Shown: one piece after another, positions 1 through 8,063 of the stretch
Position numbering within the stretch: position 1 is the stretch's first letter
Layout of the letters: every line of letters begins with the position of its first letter
Origin: Robertmurraya korlensis
GTDB lineage: Bacteria > Bacillota > Bacilli > Bacillales > Cytobacillaceae
Assembly (NCBI RefSeq): GCF_023715225.1
Contig: NZ_JAMBNS010000006.1
Coordinates: 186,001 to 250,000 of the forward strand
Length of the DNA: 64,000 bases
Direction of reading: 5' to 3'
Translations under genes and position numbers: made by a program
The notes under the pieces: model-generated
The model's database searches: none
What the model was told of the DNA's origin: nothing
The model's input: the letters and a program-made list of their open reading frames with translations, nothing else

Positions 1-1
1 G

Positions 2-18
2 AATGACATTCAGTCATT
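2..18. promoter_or_regulatory. Dyad upstream of puuP-like gene, possible TetR-type operator
   Basis: AATGAC (2-7) and GTCATT (13-18) form a perfect 6-bp inverted repeat around a 5-nt centre. The same half-site, GAATGAC, recurs in a 19-bp palindrome at 1679-1697 before the agmatinase gene, although there the centre is 1 nt. The shared half-sites suggest one regulator for both genes. The window begins here, so the full site and its neighbour gene cannot be seen. Confidence 0.4.
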
Positions 19-123
19 TAAGGAAAAGAGGAGGGAGGTTATACAGTTTTTAACAAATAGAGTTCACGACATGTTTATAATTATCTAAATATTCAAAAAA
101 AACGTTTGATCGGGGGAAGATAC

Positions 124-1500
124 ATGCCGGCTGAAAGAGTTGAATTAAGAAGGTCACTTAAGCTATCGCATATTGTGTTAATGGGTATTGGGTATATGAC
201 ACCAATGGTTGTTTTCGATACCTTTGGGATTGCTTCCGAAGCTACAGCAGGTCATGTTCCTACAGCATATATCCTCGCCTTGGTTGCGATGTTGTTAACG
301 GCACTTAGCTATAAACAAATGATTCAAGTTTATCCAACTGCTGGATCTGCTTATACGTACACTCAAAAGTCAATTAATTCACATTTAGGATTTTTAGTTG
401 GATGGGCAGCGCTCATGGACTATTTATTTTTACCAATGGTCAATGCCCTTATATTTCAAATCTATTTATCTTCTATCTTTCCAGCAATACCTGAGTGGAT
501 TTGGGTGGCAGGATTTGTTATGGTGGTGACCTTCTTTAACTTAATGAGTGTAAATTCAACGGCAAACTTTAATACTTTCCTAGTTATTCTTCAAGGAACG
601 ATTATACTATTGTTTATTGGAGTCGCTATTAAATATTTATTAAGTGATGGTGGTGTAGCACAAGCATTTTCCATTCAGCCATTTTTTGAACAAGGGTTAG
701 ATTCATCGCTTCTTATTGCAGGAGCGACATTAATGTGTTTTTCTTACTTAGGATTTGATGCAGTGGCTATGCTAGCAGAAGAGACACCCCACCCTAGGAA
801 GACGATCCCGAAGGCTATTTTTCTTACTGCGTTACTAGGTGGCTTGATGTTTATTGTCACCTCGTATTTTATTCAGCTCGTTTTCCCTAATCCACAAGAC
901 TTTTCTGACCTAGAAGCATCCTCTCCAGAAATTGCTGCCTCGATCGGAGGATCTATATTTCAGATTATCTTTATTGCTGGGGGAATAGCTGGTACACTCT
1001 CATCTGGTATTGCTTCACATGCAAGTGTATCGAGACTGTTGTATGTTATGGGGAGAGATAAGATCCTACCTGAGAGAATCTTTGGTTATGTACATCCGAA
1101 GCTTAGAACTCCAGCTTTAAATATTATTATAGTAGGAATTGCTTCTTTATCGGCGCTCTTTTTCAGTCTGGCAACTGCTGCTTCATTTATTAATTTTGGA
1201 GCTTTAATTGCTTTTACATTTGTAAATTTATCAGTCATTGCACATTATGCCATTAAAAACAAACAGTATAGAACACTAAAGGGATTGTTTTCATATGTCA
1301 TTATGCCATTGCTAGGTGCGGGAGCCATTTTGGTATTATGGCTAAATCTTGAAAAAAGTTCAATTATTCTTGGTGCTACATGGCTTGCCCTTGGACTTTT
1401 GTACTTAATATATCTTACAAGAATGTTTACTAGAAAGGTTAGTAATATTGAATTTAATGAAATGGAAGAGCTTGAGCCAACAACATTAATTAAGATGTAA
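124..1500 (+). CDS. PuuP-like putrescine importer (APC family)
   Basis: Amino-acid/polyamine permease of 458 residues with about 12 hydrophobic segments, typical of the APC superfamily. The N-terminal run (RRSLKLSHIVLMGIGYMTPM), the stretch VFDTFGI, and the later FLGFDAV-like, SHASVSRLLYVMGRD and INFGALIAFTFVNLSV segments match what I recall of E. coli PuuP closely, so putrescine or a related amine is the likely substrate. The ATG at 124 is chosen because GGGGGAAG (111-118) precedes it by 5 nt; an in-frame TTG at 106 lies upstream of that site. The next gene is an agmatinase-family enzyme whose product could be putrescine, and both genes carry a related dyad upstream. Function by family resemblance is strong; exact substrate is inferred. 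Confidence 0.85.
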   Translation: MPAERVELRRSLKLSHIVLMGIGYMTPMVVFDTFGIASEATAGHVPTAYILALVAMLLTALSYKQMIQVYPTAGSAYTYTQKSINSHLGFLVGWAALMDYLFLPMVNALIFQIYLSSIFPAIPEWIWVAGFVMVVTFFNLMSVNSTANFNTFLVILQGTIILLFIGVAIKYLLSDGGVAQAFSIQPFFEQGLDSSLLIAGATLMCFSYLGFDAVAMLAEETPHPRKTIPKAIFLTALLGGLMFIVTSYFIQLVFPNPQDFSDLEASSPEIAASIGGSIFQIIFIAGGIAGTLSSGIASHASVSRLLYVMGRDKILPERIFGYVHPKLRTPALNIIIVGIASLSALFFSLATAASFINFGALIAFTFVNLSVIAHYAIKNKQYRTLKGLFSYVIMPLLGAGAILVLWLNLEKSSIILGATWLALGLLYLIYLTRMFTRKVSNIEFNEMEELEPTTLIKM

Positions 1501-1678
1501 GTTTTTTTGAAATAGAGGGGGTGCGAGAAGAACACCATGCACCTACACTACACGGAATAAATAACTCCCCTTCTAAATTGGAAAAAGGTGTAGAATTTCA
1601 CTTGATATTTTTTTGATTTTCACTTATATTCAGATTATTAAAAATAATTTTTCATTATTTTATTTTTTAGGCAGAAAA

Positions 1679-1697
1679 ATGAATGACAGTCATTCAT
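1679..1697. promoter_or_regulatory. 19-bp palindrome before the agmatinase gene, candidate TetR-type operator
   Basis: ATGAATGAC-A-GTCATTCAT is a perfect palindrome centred on 1688. TGAATGA/TCATTCA half-sites are the kind bound by TetR-family repressors such as FadR. It sits in a 226-nt AT-rich gap after the permease gene and just before the small ORF at 1727. No TetR gene lies next to it inside the window, so the regulator may be upstream of position 1. Confidence 0.5.
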
Positions 1698-1726
1698 ATT
1701 CATGAATAGAAAGTCGAGGCGATAAA

Positions 1727-1861
1727 ATGAACATGTTATATTTTTTGATTCCAGTACTCCTTTCAATGAATTTAATTTTGATGGTGATTCAACCATTCAA
1801 AATTAATTACAGGAGGAAAATAAAAAATGAAATATCCATTATCGCCCGAGGTAAAACCTGA
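1727..1861 (+). CDS. Small hydrophobic protein overlapping the agmatinase start
   Basis: A 44-codon ORF beginning MNMLYFLIPVLLSMNLILMV and ending in a lysine/arginine-rich tail after residue 25. It would give a single membrane segment with a positively charged C-terminus. A weak ribosome site (CGAGGCG, 1715-1721) lies 5 nt before the ATG. Its last 35 bases overlap the agmatinase gene in another frame, and the agmatinase ribosome site (AGGAGG, 1811-1816) lies inside it, so translation could be coupled. I do not recognise the sequence. It may be a genuine micro-protein or a chance ORF in a leader. Confidence 0.35.
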   Translation: MNMLYFLIPVLLSMNLILMVIQPFKINYRRKIKNEISIIARGKT

Positions 1862-2768
1862 ATTTTGTACAACAGGATCTTTTGTGAGACTACCAGAACA
1901 AAGAGAGAATGCCAAACTAGCCATAATAGGCATGCCTTTTGATACAGCCGCTTCCTTTCGGGTAGGAGCGCGTTTTGCTCCGCAGGCTATACGACAGGCA
2001 TCGATGACTTTATTTCCATACCATCCGATTCACAAGGTGTATCCTTTTGATGAAACAAATGCTATTGATATCGGAGATGTTTCCGTTATCCCACATAATA
2101 TTCATAAAAGCTACGAGTTGATGGAAGAGGCAGTTAAAGGACTTATGAAAAAAGGGATCATCCCTATTGGGTTAGGTGGAGATCATTCCATTACTCTTGC
2201 AAGCTTACGTGCCACTGCTAAAGTCCATGGACCCGTAGCATTGATTCACTTTGATTCCCACACGGATACATGGGATACGTATTACGAAGAAAAGTATTGG
2301 CATGGCTCTCCTTTTATTCGAGCACATGAGGAAGGTTTGGTTGATCCGTCCAAGGTATTTCAAATCGGGATAAGAGGTACCCTCAACCATCCTGGTGACG
2401 TTCAAGAAAGCCATGAATTAGGGTATAACGTCATAACTACTCACGATCTTGAACAAATGGGATTCGAAAGCGTGCTTAAAAAAATGCGGACTGTCATTGG
2501 TGATACTCCCGTCTTTTTAACCTTTGATATCGACTTTGTTGACCCATCCTGTGCCCCAGGGACAGGTACGTTAGAGGTAGGTGGTTTCAGTAGTAGAGAA
2601 ACATTACAAATGATTCGATCACTTACTGGATTCAACTATATCGGATTTGATGTGGTAGAAGTGCTACCTCAGTATGATCAAACTCAAATAACCGCTTTAT
2701 TAGCAGCAACCATTGTGCATGATTTTGCTAGTTTGGCTGCTTTGAAGATAAAAGAGAAGCAGGAATAG
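1827..2768 (+). CDS. speB: Agmatinase-family ureohydrolase
   Basis: Manganese-dependent ureohydrolase of 313 residues, the normal size for agmatinase. All metal-binding motifs are present: GGDHS near residue 118-122, DSHTD near 141-145 and DIDFVDP near 236. Agmatinase splits agmatine to putrescine and urea. Relatives with the HTDTWDT form also act on other guanidino compounds (guanidinobutyrate and similar), so the substrate is not certain. An AGGAGG site precedes the ATG. The PuuP-like importer upstream fits polyamine or agmatine metabolism. A G-rich hairpin terminator follows directly. Confidence 0.8.
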   Translation: MKYPLSPEVKPEFCTTGSFVRLPEQRENAKLAIIGMPFDTAASFRVGARFAPQAIRQASMTLFPYHPIHKVYPFDETNAIDIGDVSVIPHNIHKSYELMEEAVKGLMKKGIIPIGLGGDHSITLASLRATAKVHGPVALIHFDSHTDTWDTYYEEKYWHGSPFIRAHEEGLVDPSKVFQIGIRGTLNHPGDVQESHELGYNVITTHDLEQMGFESVLKKMRTVIGDTPVFLTFDIDFVDPSCAPGTGTLEVGGFSSRETLQMIRSLTGFNYIGFDVVEVLPQYDQTQITALLAATIVHDFASLAALKIKEKQE

Positions 2769-2775
2769 AATATAG

Positions 2776-2804
2776 AGAGGGAGTACCAAGACTTCCTCTT
2801 TTTT
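2776..2804 (+). terminator. Rho-independent terminator after agmatinase gene
   Basis: AGAGGGAGT (2776-2784) pairs with ACTTCCTCT (2791-2799) with one G-U, followed by a run of T. Confidence 0.85.
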
Positions 2805-2874
2805 GATGTTTTAAAAACAATTTACTTGTTTATAAAAAAAACCTTGCAAAAATTGCTAATTTGTATAAAAATTA

Positions 2875-2888
2875 AGTAAGCGCTTAAC
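2875..2888. promoter_or_regulatory. LacI-type operator A (autoregulatory)
   Basis: AGTAAGCGCTTAAC, with the perfect core TAAGCGCTTA (2877-2886). It follows a TATAAA-like -10 region (2864-2869) and precedes the LacI-type gene by about 40 nt, so it would let the regulator repress itself. The same core recurs at 4034, 4114, 4186 and 9404. Confidence 0.7.
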
Positions 2889-2928
2889 TAAATTAGTGCA
2901 TCTCAGATTTAAATTTAGGAGTGGAACG

Positions 2929-3930
2929 ATGAAAGTAACTATATATGATGTTGCAAGAGAGGCGAACGTATCAATTGCAACAGTCTCTAAAGTAATTAAC
3001 AATACAGGGAGAATCGGAGAAAAAACAAAAAGAAAAGTAGAAGAAGTGATGAAGAGGTTGGATTATCAACCCAATATGATGGCTTCTGCTTTAATGGGGA
3101 AACAAACAAAAACAATTGGCCTTCTTATTCCTGATTTAGCCAATCCATTTTTTTCTGAGCTTGCACGAAGTATTGAGGACCGTGCCCATGAGTTTGGATA
3201 TAACTTAGTGATCTGTAGCACAGATTATTTACCGGAAAAAGAAAATAAGTACCTGAATCTGCTTAAAAGAAAGAATGTAGATGGTTTTATATTAGCGTCA
3301 GGCTTTGAAAACTTAGAAAAAGTGGAAGAAATGGTGAAGGAAAAAGTGCCTGTGGCGATTGTTGCTAGAGACTTTCCAATGTTTTCAATTAATACTGTTG
3401 CCCTAGATGATTTTATGGGTGGATATTTAGCCGCTTCTCATCTAATGAAGCTCGGTCATCAAAAAATTGCCGTTATTGCTAGGGATGTATGGAGTAATAG
3501 AGAAAGACTTCGTGGGTTTAAGCAGGCCTTAGAAGAGAAAAACATCGAGTTTATGAGTAACTTTGAATATATTGATGGTCCGAGTCATGTGGAACCAGGT
3601 AAGAAAATGGCACTCAAATATCTTACTGGTGATGATGTTCCTACTGCTATTTTTGCTTGCAATGATTTATTGGCGATTGGTGCTATCCAGGCAGTAAAAG
3701 AACTAGGAAAAAGTGTTCCTAACGACGTTTCTATTATGGGGTTTGATAATACACTTATTGCAACTATTGTGGAACCACCACTAACTACCATTGCACAACC
3801 GATTCAGAACATGGGTAAAGAGGTTTTGGATTTAATTATATCCATGATCAAAGGCGAAAAAAAGGAGGTAATGCGATTAACATTATTGCCTTCGCTTGTA
3901 GAAAGAAACTCAACTGCACCATTAGTGTAA
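2929..3930 (+). CDS. LacI/GalR-family transcriptional regulator
   Basis: A 333-residue LacI-family repressor. The N-terminal helix-turn-helix (TIYDVAREANVSIATVSKVI, residues 4-23) and hinge (YQPNMMASAL) are typical and are followed by a periplasmic-binding-protein-like sensor domain (IGLLIPDLANPFFSELA). The ATG at 2929 is preferred because TTTAGGAGTGG lies just before it; a GTG at 2896 has no such site. The gene is the first of the catabolic region, and AAGCGCTT operators lie before it and before both downstream units, so it is most likely their local repressor. The ligand is probably the imported substrate or a pathway intermediate; this is inference. Confidence 0.9.
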   Translation: MKVTIYDVAREANVSIATVSKVINNTGRIGEKTKRKVEEVMKRLDYQPNMMASALMGKQTKTIGLLIPDLANPFFSELARSIEDRAHEFGYNLVICSTDYLPEKENKYLNLLKRKNVDGFILASGFENLEKVEEMVKEKVPVAIVARDFPMFSINTVALDDFMGGYLAASHLMKLGHQKIAVIARDVWSNRERLRGFKQALEEKNIEFMSNFEYIDGPSHVEPGKKMALKYLTGDDVPTAIFACNDLLAIGAIQAVKELGKSVPNDVSIMGFDNTLIATIVEPPLTTIAQPIQNMGKEVLDLIISMIKGEKKEVMRLTLLPSLVERNSTAPLV

Positions 3931-3986
3931 GCTAATGGTATACTGATATACTAGTATAAAATATTCAAAATTTTTTAATAAAATGG

Positions 3987-4015
3987 TTGATTTTTTTAAG
4001 CGTATTGAATACAAT
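3987..4015 (+). promoter_or_regulatory. Candidate sigma-A promoter of the dehydrogenase-TRAP unit
   Basis: TTGATT (3987-3992), a 17-nt spacer and TACAAT (4010-4015). Operators B, C and D lie downstream between this promoter and the first gene at 4226, which fits repression. The 295-nt gap also holds an inverted repeat across the end of the regulator gene (3918-3939) and a perfect palindrome TATACTAGTATA (3947-3958). Confidence 0.5.
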
Positions 4016-4033
4016 TTAATCATCGAGAATTTG

Positions 4034-4047
4034 ATAAAGCGCTTAAC
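4034..4047. promoter_or_regulatory. LacI-type operator B
   Basis: ATAAAGCGCTTAAC, sharing the AAGCGCTT core with four other sites. It lies about 20 nt downstream of the predicted -10 at 4010. Confidence 0.7.
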
Positions 4048-4113
4048 CAAAAGTGAGTAACTAACCTAGCTTAATAGGCTAATAGAATAAAACACTTTAT
4101 TTTTAACCTTTAA

Positions 4114-4127
4114 AGTAAGCGCTTTAC
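4114..4127. promoter_or_regulatory. LacI-type operator C
   Basis: AGTAAGCGCTTTAC, core AAGCGCTT at 4117-4124. Its centre is 80 bp from operator B, so looping or cooperative binding is possible. Confidence 0.7.
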
Positions 4128-4185
4128 ATATTAGTTCTAGCATTGATACATAACAGCATGATCATTATATTTTTTTTGAAATTAG

Positions 4186-4199
4186 AGTAAGCGCTTTCT
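4186..4199. promoter_or_regulatory. LacI-type operator D
   Basis: AGTAAGCGCTTTCT, core AAGCGCTT at 4189-4196. It lies immediately before the ribosome site of the first dehydrogenase gene; its centre is 72 bp from operator C. Confidence 0.65.
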
Positions 4200-4225
4200 A
4201 TTACAAGGGGGAAGGAGAGGATCAT

Positions 4226-5257
4226 TTGAAAGCATTAGTTAAAGTGCAAGCAGGAGTAGGTAATGTTTCTTTAATAGATATCAATGATCCAGCATGTGCA
4301 CCAGATAAAGTTAAGGTTGAGGTGAAATACACCGGAATTTGTGGAACGGATTTACATATCTACCATGAAACGTTTAAAAACTATCCTCCTGTCATTATGG
4401 GCCATGAGTTCTCTGGAATTGTTTCCGAGGTAGGTACTAAGATCACCAAAGTAAAGGTAGGAGATCGAGTCACTGTTCTTGGTTCCACTGCTTTAACATG
4501 TGGGGATTGCCACTACTGTAAAACTGGACATTATATGTTTTGCTCCAATCGAAGAGGTATGGGACATGGAGTGGATGGAAGTTTCACGAAATATGCAGTT
4601 GTTCGTGAAGATATGATTTATAAGTTACCTCAGCATGTGAGTCTTGAGGAAGCTGCGATGTCTGAACCACTTGCGTGTGCCGTCCAAGCCATTGAAGAAT
4701 TAACGACGATTCACACTGGGGATATCGTTTTATTATCTGGCCCAGGTCCAATAGGATTGATTTGCTTATCTCTTCTAGCAGTTAAAGGGTGCAAGGTAAT
4801 AGTAGCGGGTACATCTTCAGATGTATTGCGATTGAAGATTGCAAAAGAATTAGGTGCTGATGTTGTCGTCAATATTGATGAACAGAATCTTGACAAAATT
4901 ATTGAGGAAGAAACCAATGGTTTGGGAGTAGATGTAACAGTTGAGTGTGCGGGTGCTGGTCCATCCATAAAGAGTTGTTTGAAGGCACTTAAAAAGTTAG
5001 GAAAACATATTCAAGTCGGCATAGCTGGTAAAGAGATTACTTTAGATTTTGACTTAATTCTTTATAAGCAAATCAAGGTTTTCGGCTCACTTGCACATTC
5101 GATGAAAACGTGGGATCGTGTAATCCAAATCTTAGAACAGAAGAAGGTCAACTTAACCCCAATTATTACTCATATGCTTCCACTGTCTAAATGGGAAGAG
5201 GCTTTTCAATTATGTGAGGATAAGCAATGTGGAAAAGTATTACTTAGTCATGATTAA
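4226..5257 (+). CDS. Zinc-dependent medium-chain dehydrogenase (polyol or sugar-acid)
   Basis: A 343-residue zinc alcohol dehydrogenase of the sorbitol/threonine-dehydrogenase group. Catalytic-zinc ligands are visible (C39, H60, E61) and the structural-zinc cysteines are complete (C92, C95, C98, C106). The Rossmann motif GPGPIG is followed by VIVAGTSSD, which lacks the acidic residue that usually selects NAD, so NADP use is possible. The TTG start follows a strong GGAAGGAGAGG. First gene of the operator-flanked operon, ahead of a second dehydrogenase and a TRAP transporter. It likely oxidises a hydroxyl of the imported sugar acid or polyol; the substrate is unknown. Confidence 0.8.
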   Translation: MKALVKVQAGVGNVSLIDINDPACAPDKVKVEVKYTGICGTDLHIYHETFKNYPPVIMGHEFSGIVSEVGTKITKVKVGDRVTVLGSTALTCGDCHYCKTGHYMFCSNRRGMGHGVDGSFTKYAVVREDMIYKLPQHVSLEEAAMSEPLACAVQAIEELTTIHTGDIVLLSGPGPIGLICLSLLAVKGCKVIVAGTSSDVLRLKIAKELGADVVVNIDEQNLDKIIEEETNGLGVDVTVECAGAGPSIKSCLKALKKLGKHIQVGIAGKEITLDFDLILYKQIKVFGSLAHSMKTWDRVIQILEQKKVNLTPIITHMLPLSKWEEAFQLCEDKQCGKVLLSHD

Positions 5258-5306
5258 GTGGAAATCAACCTCAGGATTTAATATGGAATAGAGGAGGAGA
5301 ATTGGG

Positions 5307-6398
5307 ATGACTAGCATAAAAGTAGAGGCTTCAGATAATCTGGACCTGGCTATACCCCAAAAAATGAATGTAGCTTATCTACAAAAACCATTGGAAGTGA
5401 GTGTGAATCAAGAGGATGTACCTACTGTCTCTGGAAGAGAAGTGCTAGTTAAGGTGATGGCAGTTGGAATTTGCGGATCGGATGTCCATTACTATGCTCA
5501 CGGCAGGATTGGAAATAGACTTGTTACCTATCCTCATATTCAAGGACATGAATGTGCGGGGATCGTCGTTGCAACAGGAGATAAAGTGACTCGGTTTAAA
5601 GTCGGAGACCGTGTTGCTGTTGAACCAGGTGTAGCCTGCATGTCCTGTTCGTGGTGTAAGGAGGGCAGGTATAATCTCTGTCCGGATGTAAAGTTTTTAT
5701 CTACACCACCAGTAAAAGGGGCATTTGTTCAATTTTTAAAGCATCCTGAAGAATTTCTATTTCCTATCCCGGATTCTCTCTCATTTGAACATGCGTCTTT
5801 AGCAGAACCTCTTTCGGTAGCCATTCATGCAGTCAATAGAGGTAAGTTAAAACCAGGCTCAACTGTAGTCATTACAGGAATGGGGCCAGTTGGGTTAATG
5901 ACGGTAGTGGCAGCTAAAGCTTATGGAGCAAAGGAGATAATTGTAACGGATATGGAGCCATTACGACTCGAGACCGCTCGAAAGCTTGGTGCTACCCAAA
6001 TTATTGACATTTCAAAATCAGATACAATTAAAGAGATAAACCATGTAACTTCAGGGATTGGGGCTGACCTAGTCTTTGAGACTTCTGGAAATGTAAGAGC
6101 CTTGCAATCCACTGTAGAGATGGTCAAGCGAGGCGGTTCAGTAGTAACAATTGGTTTTCCCAATGCAGAGGAGGTCCCTTTGAATGTGACACTAATGCTT
6201 CAGAAGGAAATAGATCTTTTCTCTGTGTACCGCTATACCAATACTTATCCGTTAGCAATTAAAATATTAGAAGATTTAGGGAGCAAAATTGAACCAATTA
6301 TTACAGATCGATATGCTTTAGATCAAATAAACGAGGCGATGTATCAAGCATATGCGAATCGAAGTCAAAGTTTGAAAGTAATCATTTTTCCAAACTAA
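5307..6398 (+). CDS. Sorbitol/idonate-dehydrogenase-like zinc dehydrogenase
   Basis: A 363-residue zinc dehydrogenase of the sorbitol/xylitol/L-idonate dehydrogenase branch. Catalytic ligands C56, H81 and E82 and structural cysteines C111, C114, C117 and C125 are present. The segment HYYAHGRIG is typical of sorbitol dehydrogenases. GMGPVG plus an aspartate in IIVTDMEPL points to NAD. An N-terminal extension of about 20 residues precedes the catalytic domain. GAGGAGG lies before the ATG. With the preceding gene it gives two different oxidations in one operon, which fits epimerisation through a keto intermediate or oxidation to a keto-acid. Substrate not determined. Confidence 0.8.
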   Translation: MTSIKVEASDNLDLAIPQKMNVAYLQKPLEVSVNQEDVPTVSGREVLVKVMAVGICGSDVHYYAHGRIGNRLVTYPHIQGHECAGIVVATGDKVTRFKVGDRVAVEPGVACMSCSWCKEGRYNLCPDVKFLSTPPVKGAFVQFLKHPEEFLFPIPDSLSFEHASLAEPLSVAIHAVNRGKLKPGSTVVITGMGPVGLMTVVAAKAYGAKEIIVTDMEPLRLETARKLGATQIIDISKSDTIKEINHVTSGIGADLVFETSGNVRALQSTVEMVKRGGSVVTIGFPNAEEVPLNVTLMLQKEIDLFSVYRYTNTYPLAIKILEDLGSKIEPIITDRYALDQINEAMYQAYANRSQSLKVIIFPN

Positions 6399-6485
6399 TT
6401 TTTAGTTTAATAGAGTGTGGTAACAAGGCGAGAAGAAGTAATTTTTTCATTAAAATTACTCATTAAATTAAAGGGGGAAACAGAA

Positions 6486-7505
6486 ATGAAGAAACTGGTA
6501 AAAGGGACTACACTAGCAGCAATACTTGCAATGGTGTTAGCAGGTTGCGGGGGTGGGTCAGAAACTCAGTCTGCCAATGCTGATGCTTCTGAAAAAAAAC
6601 AAATTGTACTGGATTTAAGTATACCTGAGCCAGAAGGAGCAAAGTTTGATGTGGCAGCAAAGGCTTTCAAAGATGAATTAGAAGAGTTAACGGACGATCA
6701 ACTAACCGTAAAAATTCATTATAATAACTCGCTTGGTGGAGAACGAGAAGTGTTTGAATTAATGGGTATGGGATCGTTGGATATGGCCATCCAATCTGCT
6801 GGGCCAATGGGTAACTGGGTTCCAGAATTTAATATGTTTGATCTTCCATTCCTTTTTGACAATCTTGAACACGCACGAGCTGTATTAGATGGTGAAATAG
6901 GAGATGAACTTGCTCAAAAATTTGAAACAGAAACGAATGTAAAAGTACTTGGATGGGTTGAAAATGGTTTTGTTGCAACATCTTCAAATAAACCTATTAA
7001 TTCTGTAGATGATGTAAAGGGATTAAAAGTTCGTGTGCAGGAAAATGAGTTGCAGATTGATGCGTGGAAAGCATATGGAGCTGATGCTACACCAATGGCA
7101 TGGACTGAGGTTTTTACTGGATTACAACAAGGGGTTATTGATGGTCATTCTAACTCTTTAGCGACCATTCAAACATCCAAAATCTTTGAAGTTCAAAGCC
7201 ATGTTGCTTTATTAGAAGACCGTTATGCCCCAGGTCCGATTTCTATTAGTAAAAAGACGTTTGATAGTCTTACACCAGAGCAACAAGAGGCAGTTATTAA
7301 GGCAGCTGAGCATGCAGAACCAATTGGAAGACAAGCAAACGATGACAAAATTAGTGCAGCTGCTGATTTCCTTAAAGAACAGGGCTTAGAGTTAACAGAA
7401 CCAGACAAGGAATCGTTTAAAGCAAAGACCGATTCAGTATATAAGAAATGGGCACCAAAAATTGGTGAAGAAATGATTGAAAAGGTTAAGAATTTTAAGT
7501 ATTAA
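6486..7505 (+). CDS. dctP: TRAP transporter solute-binding lipoprotein DctP
   Basis: Extracytoplasmic receptor of a TRAP transporter, 339 residues. A lipoprotein signal ends in LAGC with the lipid-bearing Cys at residue 21. The fold-typical segments SLGGEREVFELMGMGSLDM, NMFDLPFLF, and LQQGVIDGHSN match DctP-family receptors, which usually bind carboxylates or sugar acids through a conserved arginine (likely in GLKVRVQEN). The ATG at 6486 follows AAAGGGGGAAAC; an upstream in-frame start at 6417 would add a non-signal extension. DctQ and DctM subunits follow. The carboxylate preference of the family is the main reason to think the substrate is an acid. Confidence 0.9.
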   Translation: MKKLVKGTTLAAILAMVLAGCGGGSETQSANADASEKKQIVLDLSIPEPEGAKFDVAAKAFKDELEELTDDQLTVKIHYNNSLGGEREVFELMGMGSLDMAIQSAGPMGNWVPEFNMFDLPFLFDNLEHARAVLDGEIGDELAQKFETETNVKVLGWVENGFVATSSNKPINSVDDVKGLKVRVQENELQIDAWKAYGADATPMAWTEVFTGLQQGVIDGHSNSLATIQTSKIFEVQSHVALLEDRYAPGPISISKKTFDSLTPEQQEAVIKAAEHAEPIGRQANDDKISAAADFLKEQGLELTEPDKESFKAKTDSVYKKWAPKIGEEMIEKVKNFKY

Positions 7506-7514
7506 GATTTTCTT

Positions 7515-7547
7515 GGGGGCAATATGAGCGATGAATATATTGTCCTC
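7515..7547 (+). promoter_or_regulatory. Intercistronic stem-loop after dctP
   Basis: GGGGGCAATAT (7515-7525) pairs with ATATTGTCCTC (7537-7547), 11 bp with two G-U pairs and no T-run. It may protect the 3' end of dctP mRNA so that the receptor is made in excess of the membrane subunits. Similar stems follow the other two binding-protein genes in the window. Confidence 0.5.
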
Positions 7548-7567
7548 TCCTTTAAGGAGTTGAAAAA

Positions 7568-8059
7568 ATGAAGAGCATTAGCGGAATGTATATTCGTACT
7601 ATCGATAAGTTGAACAAATTTTTTGGCTATGCCTTAGCTTGCATATTGGCATTTATGACAGTCATTATCTTCTGGCAAGTCATTGCAAGGTACGTAGCAG
7701 GCTCTTCCTTAGCTTGGTCTGAGGAACTGTCACGATTCTTGATGATCTTAATGATTTTAATTGGCTCTTCCTTAGCGCTTAGAGATAACGAGTTAATATC
7801 CGTGGAAATTCTTCCAGAAGTATTAAAAGGAAAAGCTAAAAAATGGTTAATTATCTTGGTGCATTTCATATCAACTTTCTTTTATATCGTATTAATGTTC
7901 TATGGGTGGAAGGTAGCGCAAAGTTTCGGAAATCAAATCGCTCCTGGAACAGGAATTTCAATGTTCTTTATTTACCTTTCCTTACCTCTTGGAGGGTTAC
8001 TGCTTCTATTAAATACAATTACATGTATTTTAGAACAGTTTATAGGAAGAAAGGAGTGA
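7568..8059 (+). CDS. dctQ: TRAP transporter small membrane subunit DctQ
   Basis: A 163-residue membrane protein with four hydrophobic segments, the size and topology of DctQ. Family features include VIIFWQVIARYV after the first segment and WSEELSRFLM near residue 56. It sits between the receptor and the large permease gene, with a 4-nt gap to the latter. AAGGAG precedes the ATG. DctQ forms the membrane complex with DctM and is required for sodium-driven uptake. Confidence 0.88.
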   Translation: MKSISGMYIRTIDKLNKFFGYALACILAFMTVIIFWQVIARYVAGSSLAWSEELSRFLMILMILIGSSLALRDNELISVEILPEVLKGKAKKWLIILVHFISTFFYIVLMFYGWKVAQSFGNQIAPGTGISMFFIYLSLPLGGLLLLLNTITCILEQFIGRKE

Positions 8060-8063
8060 TGGG

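Noticed and set aside
1501-1560. Terminator after the PuuP-like gene
   Set aside because: A short GGTGC/GCACC stem is possible, but the loop is long and no T-run follows it, so it is not supported.
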